Notes under the pieces: model-generated | Told to the model about the DNA's origin: nothing | What the model saw: only the letters and a program-made list of their open reading frames with translations | Database searches by the model: none | Part shown: one piece after another, positions 24,343-36,599 of the stretch | Layout of the letters: each line of letters opens with the position of its first letter | Numbering within the stretch: the first letter of the stretch is position 1 | Made by a program: the position numbers and the translations under genes | Source: Avena insularis | Lineage: Eukaryota; Streptophyta; Magnoliopsida; Poales; Poaceae | NCBI GenBank assembly: GCA_023614405.1 | Contig: CM042684.1 | Coordinates: 535,540,682 to 535,604,681, forward strand | Reading direction: 5' to 3' | DNA: 64,000 nt

Positions 24343-25133
24343 ATTCGACACCACTAACAAGGGATCTCGCCCTCGAGATCCGCCTCGTGGTACCGGGAAG
24401 AAGGGCAGCAATCTGAATCTTCTCGCTTCGTGTAGATGCTCGCGACACCACTAACAAGAGGTCGTTGTCCGTGATCGTCGAGAGAACACTCCAGGAAACA
24501 AAGGACGCAGGTAAAGGTATCCACAAATAAAGCCACCTCTAACTTCGATAGAAAGAGAGAATCGATGCATTCTCATCCACTTCAATGTACACGAGCAAAT
24601 AGAGTGAGTAGTCATGGGGCCAATCCATCACGCACCCAAACTATTACTCCGCACAATCAGAGAAAAGTGTGCAACCATTCTCGAATCGATCAAGATCTCG
24701 ACAATCGAGGTTCGGAACAAAGGAGTGATGCAGGCTCTGCATCGGATCTGGCGTAGATGATGTCGTCACGTCGGAAAACACCGGAAGGCACAAACAAGGA
24801 ACAAAGAATGGCACCACAGATAAAGGATCACTCAGATAGCATGAAGTCCGGAGGTACAAAATCCATTGCCAAAGAAGGAAGTGAAACCCTGAAGGTACGA
24901 CGGAAACCCAACCACGAGAAATCCTGGACTCGAAGAAAAGATAAGAGAACAGATCCAAAACACGCAGAGGTAAGAGGAGAACAACAGAGCAATAAGGAGT
25001 AAAAGCAGACCTCATTAGATCTATCCAACCGATTTTGCAAAAATAGTTTTGACACTCTACATCGGCCGTTAGCTAGGTTATCCTACAGGCTAGACCAGTA
25101 GGGTATCGCAACTTCTGAGCTCTGATACCACCC
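24343..25133 (-). other. Interior of the LARD-like element, non-coding
   Basis: This 791-bp segment between the LTRs holds the primer binding site at its right end and no recognisable gag, protease, integrase or reverse transcriptase motif. Overlapping open frames on both strands (for example 24644-25015 minus, 24757-25002 plus) are low-complexity and unsupported. A 16-bp direct repeat, CGACACCACTAACAAG, lies at 24346-24361 and 24443-24458. I could not identify a canonical polypurine tract directly against the LTR edge at 24342. Confidence 0.85.
25119..25130 (-). other. Primer binding site (initiator tRNA-Met type) of the LARD-like element
   Basis: The minus strand reads TGGTATCAGAGC, 3 bp from the LTR edge at 25134. 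It is identical to the site of the Copia element at 3130-3141 and fixes the leftward orientation. Confidence 0.95.
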
Positions 25134-28100
25134 TGTAACACCCTCAAATCGGCCCTATGCAAGTTTTAGCGATTTCCGCCAAACCCGCATAGAAATGATT
25201 CAAAGATGCCCACCAGGGACTTGCATGCGGGTGGAAAACGAAGTAATAACATTACAAAGTAGTCCACGATGGAACCCACAGAACATATATATATATATAC
25301 AACAACGACTCCATGAGTCAATAATACAGATATACAATACAAAGATCCAAATCACCTCGAAAACGAAACAACGTCCGAGTACGGACAAGATGCAAATGGG
25401 GCTAAGAGCCCTGAAGAATAACCAATGGCGTCCATAACCCTGCCTAGGCCAAGCCAGAAGGGTAACCCTGCTAACGACGATGATCTCAAACCTGCTAAAA
25501 CAAAAGGGGTGCCGACAAAGGGCAAAGGAAAAAGAGGAGCGTTAGTACTGAGGCCAGTACACGGCGAGGCTAGAATTCGGCGGCTCTCGCCTACATAGGT
25601 ATGGTGGGCTGAAGCGTCAGCGCAGCATGCACTAAACAACCTATAGAGACTCGATAAACTGTCAGCTATTAGAGAAAGATAAGAAAGACCTATTCGGAAC
25701 CAACCTTATACTAACACCAATCATACCCATCCTGGTATTCCCCCCCTCGAGACCAAACGAGGAAGTCAAACCGAGGAACTCACACAGTTGGCAGTTTTAT
25801 TCATTCCATTATAGTTGAAGCACTTACTAGTCAGATATAAATAGCATGAGTCATCCTGATAGCATAAGTAGTGGGCAGTTTTAGTTAACCGCTTGCTAGA
25901 AGTTGCAAGATTTACTAGTCAGATACAATTAGCATATGACATCCCAAACCCAGCCGTTGTTGGCACTTTTATTTCATTCCATTGGAGTTGCGATACTTAC
26001 TAGGCAGGTATAACATGACACGATACACCCCAGTTCCATCAGTTGTTGGCACTTTTATTATCCATTTCATTGTAGTAAAGCTGATTACTAGTCACATATT
26101 AAGTCAAATTCATAGCACTACTTTAGTTATGCTTGTCTATGATCGAGATACTGTGCTCCAAGTCGTCCATAACCGCGGACACGGCTTTCAGAAAGATTTA
26201 CCCTGCAGGGGTGCACAAATAGCAACACACACACGATCAACCTCGGAAAAACCTAATCAAAACCCAACGAGGCTTTCACGACAAAGCAATCACAGGATTC
26301 ATAAAATATTTCAGGGGCCACCACTAAGCTACTATAGCAAGTTGGTCGGCTCCGCATCGCACCCGGTGTTTGCGAGAACGGTTGTAAACGACTAGGAACC
26401 CAAAAGTGTGACTGGTCTTGTCGATACCACGAAATCGTGCCGTGATCCAGAACAGTACAGGTGCTCCACGCATAATCGTAAATAAAGCATTAAAGCATGG
26501 CATAAGTACAGGATAGTAATAAAACCCCAAACTAGTTTGTGGCCCCAAGAAATAAGAAATGAATCAGGCTCTGGCTAAGGGGGATTCATAGACTCTCCCG
26601 GATGTGGATAGTGCGAATAGTCAAGGAAGAGGTATCAAGTACTTGGGGCCTACGGGACACAAGTGGACATGAAAAACCAAATAGCATATATTGCCCACCG
26701 GTGCCTCTTTCATTAGTTATCACAGCAATTTAATAGTTGTATTTAAAGTCATGATCATCTCCACCATAAAGCATATGACAACATTCCATCAACTGTGTGG
26801 TACTTCACGACACGGGATCGCACCTGAGCAAGCGACTACGACTCGCAAGACCATCTATCTACCAAAAAACTGGTAATAGGAGGTGTCCAAGGCAATATAA
26901 CGGCTGCGGGAATATATCCGTGCGAACACTAAAGCATCGAGACACGGATAGCAATAGATCAACAGGAGGAAATAAAGACTATAAATGCAAAATAGGTAGA
27001 AGGGGGAGGGATGCTTGCCTGGGAAACACTGCCGAAGGTTCATATCCGGAGAACTTGTCGATACTCGCACCAACTCGTCGGCCTAATCCGTGAAGAAGCA
27101 AACACTAGAAGAAACACCAGATGCAATATTTAATACTACGGCAGAAGATCTGGCATGATTGTGATATGATGCATGGCATGGCGAAGATGCGGTGCAATTA
27201 GACAGTATTAAGCAGAACCGGGGTCCCGATAAATAATTATATGGTTCAAGTTATTTATCTACCCCGCAAATTAAATATTGTATTGACAATACAAAACACG
27301 GCGTCGGTTCACTACACCAATTTAAATGGGGGCCATAGGAGACAAATATAGCCTGCATATGGTCTCCGTATTTAATTATGAAGTGAATCGGCATAATGCC
27401 CCCAAACCACAAAATATGTATGCGATATGAACAATTTAATATGCAACAAGATAGACATCTTATATTATAAAAATAGGGGGTCTCGGATAGGGTCATACAT
27501 CAAGGTCCGAAGATCTTGGGGCTCGGAGTGGTTCGGGTTCGGGTTCGGTCTCCGGGATCGGTCTTCGGACTCCAGGAACAAGGCTCCAGGATCCATGCGG
27601 AGATCTTGGCGAAAATTCAGAACAAAGATATTCACGCATTTCGGTACTCTTCAGGTGGCATCGCGTAACTTCGCACGGTCGTCATCCAAGCCATAATCCA
27701 CTCGTAGATCATCTGGATAGATCTTAGGGAGCCACTGTGCCATCGTAGGTACATCACATCATCAAGACGCGAGCACAGGACACAGGAATAAAACGCAGAT
27801 TAGGATCAAAGTACTACGAGGCAACATATCCCGAGCAGACATATCAGGGCCACCGAAGTTCCAACATCGGCTTGGTCAATACTTGGCACGGGGTGGAACA
27901 GGGCATCCCGCTCGTGCCGCGAGGTCACGGTTGCAGGCAGGAGAACACCGACCGTGCAAGGCACGACGCGACTTGCTGTAGCTGGTACCGGATGGAGCAA
28001 GGCACCAGAGCAGATAGCGGCGTGGTGTTGTTGACGTGCTTGAATGGCTAGAGAATGAGGTTGGAGGAGGTCCTGGCCGTCAGAGAACAGAGGGCGACCT

Positions 28101-29387
28101 CGGTTGAGGACGTCCAGCGGAAGACGGTCGTAGGCGAGCTTGGCGACGTGGCACGTGCAGCCGAGGCAGTCCAGGTCAGCATCCAGGTGTGGCGCTGAGG
28201 AAGGAGGGTCGACGAGGAGGCACCGGGACGGCCCGGTGTCGCAGCAGAGAGAGGGAGGAGAGGCCGGCTTGGGGTAGCCGTGCAGGGGACAACGAGGAGA
28301 CGGTCTCCGGTGATCGGGGGAACGGGGCGGTGAGGACGAGGCCGACAGCAGGGACGGGCGGTGCTCACGCTAGGAGGCGTCCATGGCGAGGAAGGGCGAT
28401 CGCGGCGGCTAGAACATGGAGCCATGGCGGTTTGAGGCGGGCCAGGCTCGGTTGGTGAGCAGAGGGCGCTCGCGGCGGCCGTTGCTCGCTGAGAGGCCGG
28501 AGGCGACACGAAGAGGAAGGGCGCGGGCGGCTCGGTGTCGACCACGGCGGCGACATCGCCTGTGATGAGCAAGACGCGGGGCGGAGATGGTCGGCGCGGC
28601 GTGCTTGGCTCGATGCGGCCGGTCGCTGGCCGGCGCAGGGAGGGGCACCAGGGGCCGGGGCTACGGAGGCTCGATGAGGAGCGGATCAAGGCAGGGCGAG
28701 CGAGCGGGTTCGGGGTGGGGGTCACGCACAGAGGAGAGAGATGGGGATCACGGGGGCGGTTGGTGGCGATAGACACGATCGGGGGAGAGGATGAGGGTGA
28801 CGGGTCCGTGCAGGAGCGGTCACTCTGCGAGGTGGGGCCGGGTTGGGGTGGCATGCGGGAGTTGACGGGGTGAGGTGGCGGGGTGGTCGGTTGGAGGCAG
28901 GTGGAGGCGTGACCGGCCAGGTGGTGTGGGGCGCGGTGGGGCCAGCTTCATGCGGGGTGGGTGCATACACAAGGTGCATGTGAGGTCAAGGCTACTGGGT
29001 GGTCTGTGGATGGGGATTAGGTAGATTTTTAGTCTAGGGTTTGGGGTGGTTCGATCGGGGTTGTAGGCTGCTAGCTGCTGGGCTTTGGGCCCGGCGGCTT
29101 GTGGCCTCCCCTAGAAAAAATATTTATTTTATTTTTTGAAAGGATTTTATAAATAGTTTTTAGATAAATAAAAGATCCGAAAAAGACCGGGGTTTTGATT
29201 TGAATAAAGACGGGGGATATTTTAGAAAACAAAACTAGGCTTTTAGAAAATAGTTTTAGACAAAACATATGCATGATGATGACGATGCTCAAATGCAATG
29301 TGGCATGATGACATGAGCATGCGGTCATGATGATGCAATGCACAAAACACCGCGATTTTCTAGTAGTGGTTTTACCGGGATGCTACA
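25134..29387 (-). repeat. 5' LTR (transcription sense) of the LARD-like element
   Basis: It opens TGTAACACCCTCAAATCGGC and closes CGGGATGCTACA on the plus strand. It is collinear with the LTR at 20157-24342, with a longer TA run near 25288 and a 19-bp insertion near 26121. The GC-rich block is at about 27880-28990. The 268-codon minus-strand frame at 28048-28854 is in a different phase from the long frame of the partner LTR, arguing against coding function. Confidence 0.93.
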
Positions 29388-29392
29388 CATTG
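29388..29392. repeat. Target site duplication CATTG (right copy)
   Basis: Matches 20152-20156 exactly and continues directly into satellite array B (CATTGCATGTGTG). Confidence 0.95.
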
Positions 29393-32300
29393 CATGTGTG
29401 TTCTTTTTACTAACAACAACTAGAGTCATTTCATGTGTGTTCTTTTCACATACCACATATGGATCCACCAGAGTGATTGAAATGTGTGTTCTCTTCACAG
29501 ACCACACATGGATCTACTAGTGTCATTGCATGTGTGTTCTTTTTACTAACAACAACTGGAGTCATTGCATGTGTTTTTTTTCACATACCACATATGGATC
29601 CACTAGTGTCATTCTTTGTGTGTTCTTTTTACTAACAACAAAAGGAGTCATTTCATGTGTGTTATTTTCACATACCACATATGGATCCACCAGTGTCATT
29701 GAAATGTGTGTTCTCTTCAGAGACCACACATGGATCCACTAGTGTCATTACATGTGTGTTAGTTTTACTAACAACAACTGGAGTGATTACATGTGTGTTC
29801 TTTTCACATACCACATATGGATCCACTAGTGTCATTGCATGTGTGCTCTTTTCACAATCCACCTACGGATCCACCAGTGTCATTGCAAGTGTGCTCTTTT
29901 TACTAACACAACCAGAGTCATTGCATGTGTGTTCTTTTCAGAGACCACACATGGATCCACTAGTGTCATTGCATGTGTGTTCTTTTTACAAAAAACAACT
30001 GGAGTCATTGCATCTGTGTTCTTTTCACATACCACATATGGATCCACCAGTGTCATTGTATGTGTGTTCTTTACACAATCCACCTATGGATCCACCAGTG
30101 TCATTGCATGTGTGCTCTTTTTACTAACAACAACCAGAGTCATTGCATGTGTTTTCTCTTCAGAGACCACACATGGATACACCAGTGTCATTGCATGTGT
30201 GTTCTTTTCACATACCACATATGGATCCACCAGTGTCATTGCATGTGTGCTCTTTTCACAATCCACCCATGGATCCACCAGTGTCATTGCATGTGTGTTC
30301 TTTTCACTAACAACAACCTGAGTCATTTCATGTGTGTTCTTTTCACATACCACATATGGATCCACCAGTGTCATTGCATGTGTGTTCTTTTTACTAACAA
30401 CAATTGGAGTCATTTCATCTGTGTTCTTTTTACATACCACATATGGATCCACCAGTGTCATTGCATGTGTGTTCTTTTCACAATCGAGCGCTGCATCCAC
30501 CAGTGTCATTGCATGTGCTCTTTTACTAACAACAACCAGAGTCATTGCATGTGTGTTCTTCAGAGACCACATGGATCCACTAGTGTCATTGCATGTGTGT
30601 TCTTTTTACTAACAACAACCAGAGTCATTGAAATGTGTGTTCTTTTCACATACCACATATGGATCCACCAGTGACATTGCATGTGTGTTCTTTTCACAAT
30701 CCACCTATGGATCCACCAGTGTCTTTGGATGTGTGCTCTTTTTACTAACAACAACTAAAGTCGCATGTGTGTTCTCTTGGAGACCACACATGGATCCACC
30801 AGTGTCATTGCATGTGTGTTCTTTTTACTAACAACAACTAGAGTCATTGAAATGTGTGTTCTATTCAGAGACCACACATGGATCCACCAGTGTCATTGCA
30901 TGTGTGTTCTTTTTACTAACAACAACCAGAGTCATTTCATGTGTTATCTTTTCACATACCACATATGAATCCACCAGTGCCATTGCATGTGTGTTCTTTT
31001 TACTAACAACAACCAAAGTCATTGCATGTGTGTTCTTTTCACATACCACATATGGATCCACCAGTGTCATTGCATGTGTGCTCTTTTCACAATCCACACA
31101 TGGATCCACTAGTGTCATTGCATGTGTGTTCTTTTTACTAACAACAACTGGAGTCATTGCATGTGTGTTCTTTTCACATACCACATATGGATCCACCAGA
31201 GTCGTTGAAATGTGTGTTCTATTCAGAGACCACACATGGATCCACCAGTGTCATTGCATGTGTGTTCTATTCACTAACAACAACCAGAGTCATTGCATGT
31301 GTGTTCTTTTCACATACCACATATGGATTCACCAGTGTCATTGCATGTGTGTTCTTTTTACTAACAACAACTGGAGTCATTTCATGTGTGTTCTTTTCAC
31401 ATACCACATATGGAACACCTAGTGTCATTCAAATGTGTGTTCTCTTCAGAGACCACACATGGATCCACCAGTGTCATTGCATGTGTGTTCTTTTTACTAA
31501 CAAGAACTCGAGTCATTGCATGTCTGTTCTTTTCTCATACCACATATGGATCCACCAGTGTCAATGCATGTGTGCTCTTTTCACAATCCAACTATGGATC
31601 CAACAGTGTCATTTCATGTGTGTTCTTTTCACATACCACATATGGATCCACTAGTGTCATTGAAATGTGTGTTCTCTTCAGAGACCACACATGGATCCAC
31701 CAGTATCATTGCATGTGTGTTCTTTTTACTAACAACAAGTGGAGTCATTGAAATGTGTGTTCTTTTGACATACCACATATGGATCCACAGTGTCATTGTA
31801 TATGTGCTCTTTTCACAATCCACCTATGGATCCACCAGTGTCATTGCATGTGTGCTGTTTTTACTAACAACAACCAGTGTCATTGCATGTGTGTTCTCTT
31901 CAAAGACGACACATGGATCCACCAGTGTCATTGCATGTGTGTTCTTTTTACTAACAACAACAAGAGTCATTGAAATGTGTGTTCTCTTCATAGACCACAC
32001 ATGGATCTACCAGTGTCATTGCATGTGTGTTGTTTTTACTAACAACAACTGGAGTCCATTGCATGTGTGTTCTTTTCACATACCACCTATGGATCCACCA
32101 GTGTCATTGCATGTGTGTTCTTTTTACAAACAACAAATGGAGTCATTTCATGTGTGTTCTTTTCACATACCACATATGGATCCACCCGTGTCATTGAAAT
32201 GTGTGTTCTCTTCAGAGACCACTCATGGATCCACCAGTGTCATTACTTGTGTGTTATTTTTACAAACAACAACCAGAGTCATTGCATGTGTGTTCTTTTC

Positions 32301-35300
32301 ACATACCATATATGGATCCACCAGTGACATTGCATGTGTGCTCTTTTCACAATCCACCTATGGATCCACCAGTGTCATTGCATGTGTGTTCTTTTTACTA
32401 ACAACAACCAGAGTCATTGAAATGTTTGTTCTCTTCAGAGACCACACATGGATCCACCAGTGTTATTGCATGTGTGTTCTTTTCACTAACAACAACCAGA
32501 GTCATTTCATGTGTGTTCTTTTCACATACCACATATGGATCCACCAGTGTCATTGCATGTGTTATTTTTACTAACAACAACTGGAGTCATTTCACATGTG
32601 TTCTTTTCATATACCACATATGGATCCACCAGAGTCATTGAAATGTGTGTTCTCTTCAGAGACCACACATGGATCCACCAGTGTCATTGCATGTGTGTTC
32701 TTTCCACTAACAACAACCAGAGTCATTTCATGTGTGTTCTTTTCACATACCACATATGGATCCACCAGTGTCATTGCATGTGTGTTCTTTTTAAAAACAA
32801 CAACTAGAATCATTTCATGTGTGCTCTTTTCACATACCACATATGGATCCACCAATGTCATTGAAATGTGTGTTTCTTCAGAGACCACACCTGGATTCAC
32901 TAGTGTCATTGCATGTGTGTTCTTTTTACTAACAACAACTAGAGTCATTGCATGTGTATACAACATATGGATCCACCAGTGTCATTGCATGTGTGCTCTT
33001 TTCACAATCCACCTATGGACCAACTAGTGTCATTTCATGTGTATTCTTTTCACATACCACATATGGATCCACCAGTGTCATTGAAATGTGTGTTCTCTTT
33101 AGAGACCACACATGTATCCACTAGTGTCATTGCATGTGTGTTCTTTTTACTAACAACAACTAGTCATTGCATGTGTGTTCTTTTCACATACCACATATGG
33201 ATCCACCAGTGTCATTGCATGTGTGCTCTTTTCACAATCCACCTTTCGATCCACCAATGTCATTGCATGTGTGCTCTTTTTACTAACAACAACCAGAGTC
33301 ATTGCATGTGTGTTCTTTTCAGAGACCACACATGGGTCCACCAGTGTCATTGCATGTGTGTTCCTTTTACTAACAACAACCAGAGTCATTGAAATGTGTG
33401 TTCTCTTATGAGTCCACACATGGATCAACCAGTGTCATTGCATGTGTGTTCTTTTCACTAACAACAACCAGAGTCATTGCATGTGTGTTCTTTTCACATA
33501 CCACATATGGATGCACCAAAGTGTCATTCCATGTGTGTTCTTTTACTAACAACAACTGAAGTCATTTCATGTGTGTTCTTTTCACATACCAAATATGGAT
33601 CCACCCGATTCATTGAAATGTGTGTTCTCTTCAGAGACCACACATGGATCCACTAGTGTCATTGCATGTGTGTTCTTTTCACTAACCACAACCAGAGTCA
33701 TTGCATGTTTGTTCATTTCACATACCACATATGGATCCACTAGTGTCATTGCATGTGTGTTCTTTTTACTAACAATCCCTAGAGTCATTTCATGTGTGTT
33801 CTTTTCACATACCACATATGGATCCCAGTGTCATTCAAATGTGTGTTCTCTTCAGAGACCACACATGGATCCACTAGTGTCATTGCATGTGTGTTCTTTC
33901 CACTGACAACAACCGGAGTCATTTCATGTGTGTTCTTTTCACATACCACATATGGATCCACCAGTGTCATTGCATGTGTGTTCTTTTTACTAACAACAAC
34001 CTGAGTCATTTCATGTGTGTTCTTTTCACATACCACATATGGATCCACCAGTGTCATTGAAATGTGTGTTCTCTTCAGACCACACATGGATCCACTAGTG
34101 TCATTGCATGTGTGTTCTTTTACTAACAAGAACTGAAGTCATTGCATGTGTGTTCTTTTTACATACCACATATGGATCCACCAGTGTCATTGCATGTGTG
34201 TTCTTTTCACAATCCACCTATGGATCTACCCGTGTCATTGGATGTGTGCTCTTTTTACTAACAACAAACAGAGTCATTGAAATGTGTGTTCTCTTAGAGA
34301 CCACACATGGATCCACTAGTGTCATTGCATGTGTGTTCTTTTACTAACAACAAACAGTCATTGATATGTGTGTTCTATTTAGAGACCACACATGGATCCA
34401 CCAGTGTCATTGCATCTATGTTCTTTCCATTAACAACAACCATAGTCATTGAAATGTCATATCTTCAGAGACCACATGGATCCACCAGTGTCATTGCATG
34501 GGTGTTCTTTTCACTAACAACAACCAGAGTCATTTCATGTGTGTTCTTTTCACATAGCACATATGGATCCACCCATGTCATTGCATGTGTGCTCTTTTCA
34601 CAATCCACCTATGCATCCACCAGTGTCATTTCATGTGTGTTCTTTTCACATACCACATATGGATCCACTAGTGTCATTGAAATGTGTGTTGTCTTCAGAG
34701 ACCACATATGGATCCACTAGTGTCATTGCATGTGTGTTCTTTTTACTAACAACAACTAGAGTCATTGCATGTGTCTTCTTTTCACATACCACATATGGAT
34801 CCACCAGTGTCATTGCATGTGTGCTCTTTTCACAATCCACATATGGATCCACCAGTGTCATTGCATGTGTGCTCTTTTTACTAACAAGAACCAGAGTCAT
34901 TGCATGTGTGTTCTTTTCAAAGACCACACATGGATCCACCAGTGTCATTGCATGTGTTTTCTTTTTACTAACAGCAACCAGAGTCATTGAAATGTGTTTT
35001 CTTCAGAGACCACACATGGATCAACCAGTGTCATTGCATGTGTGTTCTTTTACTAACAACAACCAGAGTCATTGCATGTGTGTTCTTTTCACACACCACA
35101 TATGGATCCATAGTGTCATTGCATGTGTGTTCTTTTCACTGACAACAACTAGAGTCATTGCATGTGTGTTCTTTTCACATACCACATATGGATCCACCAG
35201 TGTCATTGCATGTGTGTTCTTTTAACTATCAACAACTGGATTCATATCATGTGTGATCTTTTAACATACCACATATGGATCCCAGTGTCATTCAAATGTG

Positions 35301-36599
35301 TGTTCTCTTTAGAGACCACATGGATCCACCATTGTCATTGCATGTGTGTTCTTTCTACTAACAACAACCAGAGTTATTTCATGTGTGTTCTTTCCACATA
35401 CCACATATGGATCCACCAGGTGTCATTGCATGTGTGTTCCTTTTACTAACAACAACTGAGTCATTTCATGTGTGTTCTTTTCACTTACACATATGGATCC
35501 ACAAGTGTCATTGAAATGTGTGTTCTTCAGAGACCACACATGGATCCACTAGTGTCATTGCATGTGTGTTCTTTTACTAACAACAACCTGAGTCATTGCA
35601 TGTGTGTTCTTTTCACATACCACATATGGATCCACAGTGTCATTGCATGTGTGTTCTTTTTACTAACAACAGCAGAGTCATTGAAATGTGTGTTCTATTC
35701 AGAGACCACACATGGATCCACCAGTGTCATTGCATGTGTGTTCTTCTTACTAACAACAACCAGAGTCATTGAAATGTGTGTTCTTTTCACATACCACATA
35801 TGGATCCACCAGTGTCATTGCATGTGTGTTCTTTTCAAAATCCACCTATGGATCCTGAAGTGTCATTGTTTGTGTGCTCTTTTACTAACAATGGCAGAGT
35901 CATTGCATGTGTGTTTTCTTCAGAGACCACACATGGATCCACCAGTGTCATTGCATGTGTGTTATTTTTACAAACAACAAACAGAGTCATTGAAATGTGT
36001 GTTCTATTCAGAGACCACACATGGATCCACCAGTGTCATTGCATGTGTGTTCTTTCCACTAACATAAACCAGAATCATTTCATGTGTGTTCTTTTCACAT
36101 GCCACATATGGATCCACCAGTGTCATTGCATGTGTGTTCTTTTTAAAAACAACAACTGGAGTCATTTCATGTGTGTTCTTTTCACATACCACATATGGAT
36201 CCACTAGTGTCATTGAAATGTGTGTTGTCTTCAGAGACCACATATGGATCCACTAGTGTCATTGCATGTGTGTTCTTTTTACTAACAACAACTAGAGTCA
36301 TTGCATGTGTCTTCTTTTCACATACCACATATGGATCCACCAGTGTCATTGCATGTGTTCTTTTCACATACCACATATGGATCCACCAGTGTCATTGCAT
36401 GTGTGCTCTTTTTACTTACAACAACCAGAGTCATTGCATGTGTGTTCTCTTCAGAGACCACAGATGGATCCACTAGTGTCATTGCATGTGTTTTCTTTTT
36501 ACTACAATAACTAGAATCATTGAAATGTGTGTTCTCTTCAGAGACCACACATGGATCAACCAGTGTCATTGCATGTGTGTTCTTGTTACTAACAACAAC

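Larger units (their letters stand above)
20157..29387 (-). mobile_element. Complete non-autonomous long-LTR retrotransposon (LARD-like)
   Basis: Total length 9231 bp: LTRs at 20157-24342 (4186 bp) and 25134-29387 (4254 bp) and an interior of only 791 bp. The primer binding site next to the right-hand LTR reads TGGTATCAGAGC on the minus strand, so the element is transcribed leftward. On that strand the LTR begins TGTAGCATCCCGGTAAAACC and ends GGGTGTTACA. The interior is far too short for gag-pol, so mobilisation must depend on proteins from another element. Counting by hand, the two LTRs differ at about 26 of the first 450 aligned bases (near 6%), plus indels, so the insertion is not recent. 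A perfect 5-bp CATTG duplication flanks it. The plan resembles Triticeae large retrotransposon derivatives, but the interior is unusually small. Family not recognised with certainty. Confidence 0.9.

Noticed and set aside
24644..25015. 123-codon minus-strand frame in the LARD-like interior as a Gag-like protein
   Set aside because: No zinc knuckle, capsid or other retroelement motif is seen, and opposite-strand frames overlap it.
25288..25301. TA-repeat length difference between the two LTRs as a regulatory feature
   Set aside because: A simple microsatellite expansion explains it.
28048..28854. 268-codon frame in the second LTR as a gene
   Set aside because: It uses a different phase from the long frame in the partner LTR and has the same low-complexity composition.
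31516..32574. 352-codon open frame, and many 60-230 codon frames across both arrays, as genes
   Set aside because: They repeat the satellite unit, occur on both strands and several phases, and lack any non-repeat domain, promoter or defined start.
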